In this document: positions 6,704 to 7,588 of the stretch, one piece after another
How the letters are laid out: each line of letters begins with the position of its first letter
Numbering within the stretch: the first letter of the stretch is position 1
Source of the DNA: Lachnospiraceae bacterium
Lineage (GTDB): Bacteria; Bacillota_A; Clostridia; Lachnospirales; Lachnospiraceae
Reading direction: 5' to 3'
NCBI GenBank assembly: GCA_017996675.1
Contig: JAGOGN010000068.1
Span: forward strand, 1-7,588
Length of the DNA: 7,588 nt
Notes under the pieces: model-generated
What the model was told of the DNA's origin: nothing
Databases searched by the model: none
What the model saw: the letters and a program-made list of their open reading frames with translations, nothing else
Position numbers and translations under genes: made by a program

Positions 6704-7588
6704 TTATATTTGAACCGCATTTGCTAACTGTAAATCATACAAATTACGGTAAATACCATTTTGTTCTAATAATTCCTGATGTGTTCCTCTTTCACGTATC
6801 TTTCCCTTCTCCATAACCAAAATCTGATCCGCATGCTGAATAGTCGACAAACGATGGGCAACCATAATCGTTGTTCTTCCTTCCATCAAACGATTCATGG
6901 CATCCGTAATCAAACTTTCCGTTTCTGTATCGATATTTGCAGTGGCCTCATCTAATACCAGAATCTGCGGTTTGAAAAAGAGTGTACGTGCAAATGACAA
7001 CAGCTGTCTTTGTCCTGCCGATAAAGTTGAGCCTCTCTCCGTGACAGGTTCTTCATACTTTTCTGGGAGCTTCTGAATAAAATCATCCGCATGTACGTAT
7101 TTCGCCGCCTCAATCATCAAATCATCGGTTACTGTCGCATCACCTAATGTAATATTATTCCTAATCGTTCCGGTAAACAAAAATACATCCTGCGCAACCT
7201 GACCGATTCCCTTACGTAATTCCATAATATCCAATGTTTGAATATCTTTGCCCGAAATTAAAATCTGTCCTTTTTGAATATCATAATATCGTCCAATCAA
7301 GTTTAGAATGGATGTCTTTCCTGCCCCCGTTGCTCCAACAAATGCAACCTTTTCTCCCGGTTTAATGCAAAAACTTACATCGCGAAGTACATATTCCTCT
7401 TCTTCATATGCAAACCAAACATTTTTAAATTCAATTTCTCCAGAAAAATCCGGTTTCTCGTAACCAATCGTTTTCGAATCTTCTCCTACTTGCGCGTCCA
7501 TTACAGTAAATACTTTTTCCGCACTGGCCAAAGAGGACTGTAACGTTCCGAACTGTTCCGTTAGTTCCTGAATTGGTTCAAAGAAAGA
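6704..7588 (-). CDS. ABC exporter half-transporter (MdlB/multidrug-type), C-terminal 294 residues; N-terminus outside window
   Basis: C-terminal part of a type I ABC exporter subunit that normally fuses a six-span membrane domain to an ATPase domain (about 580-620 aa in total). The frame is open to the right edge. The first visible residues, FFEPIQELTEQFGTLQSSLASAEKVF split across 2-27, are the usual end of membrane helix 6 and the link to the ATPase, so the gene does not start at the TTG at 7531. Motifs in visible numbering: A-loop Tyr61, Walker A GATGAGKT (85-92), Q-loop Gln133, TERGS (183-187), signature LSAGQ (189-193), Walker B ILVLDE (209-214) with catalytic Glu214, D-loop NID, and switch His245. 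The Ala in place of Gly in the signature is typical of one partner in heterodimeric exporters, whose mate is often the gene immediately upstream. Such pumps export drugs, lipids or peptides; the substrate is unknown. pepF follows after 21 bp. Confidence 0.93.
   Translation of the reverse strand, partial: SFFEPIQELTEQFGTLQSSLASAEKVFTVMDAQVGEDSKTIGYEKPDFSGEIEFKNVWFAYEEEEYVLRDVSFCIKPGEKVAFVGATGAGKTSILNLIGRYYDIQKGQILISGKDIQTLDIMELRKGIGQVAQDVFLFTGTIRNNITLGDATVTDDLMIEAAKYVHADDFIQKLPEKYEEPVTERGSTLSAGQRQLLSFARTLFFKPQILVLDEATANIDTETESLITDAMNRLMEGRTTIMVAHRLSTIQHADQILVMEKGKIRERGTHQELLEQNGIYRNLYDLQLANAVQI

Noticed and set aside
7529..7531. TTG at 7531 as the exporter start
   Set aside because: The reading frame continues to the window edge with typical helix-6 and linker sequence, so this is an internal leucine codon of a longer gene.

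Overview
The window is low-GC DNA with closely spaced genes and strong purine-rich ribosome binding sites. All five recognisable genes lie on the minus strand. Gene content and protein style point to a monoderm Bacillota, most likely class Clostridia and perhaps a Lachnospiraceae relative. That placement is inferred from general sequence character and not from any marker gene.

In the direction of transcription (high to low coordinates), the window opens with the C-terminal part of a type I ABC exporter half-transporter (6704-7588; its membrane domain lies beyond the window). After 21 bp comes pepF, an M3B zinc oligoendopeptidase F (4871-6682). A 59-bp gap holding a perfect 13-bp hairpin follows. 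Next is a two-gene MacB/LolCDE-like ABC transporter: a 1066-aa permease with two FtsX-type units (1611-4811), then its 228-aa ATPase (915-1601), whose ribosome binding site overlaps the permease stop codon. After a 133-bp gap containing a good sigma-A-type promoter, serC (phosphoserine aminotransferase, serine biosynthesis) begins at 781 and runs out of the left edge.

The exporter and pepF probably share a transcript. Permease and ATPase are almost certainly co-transcribed and translationally coupled. Whether these two pairs form one operon is unclear, because the hairpin lies between them and no convincing separate promoter is visible. serC is a separate transcription unit, although no clear terminator separates it from the ATPase gene, so some readthrough is possible.

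No mobile element, CRISPR array, RNA gene or clearly novel system is visible. The points most worth a second look are the intergenic hairpin without a U-tract, an imperfect CodY-like palindrome inside the serC promoter spacer, the non-canonical ABC signature of the exporter (suggesting an asymmetric heterodimer), and the unassigned substrate of the large twin-FtsX transporter. No stretch over 300 bases lacks a gene.
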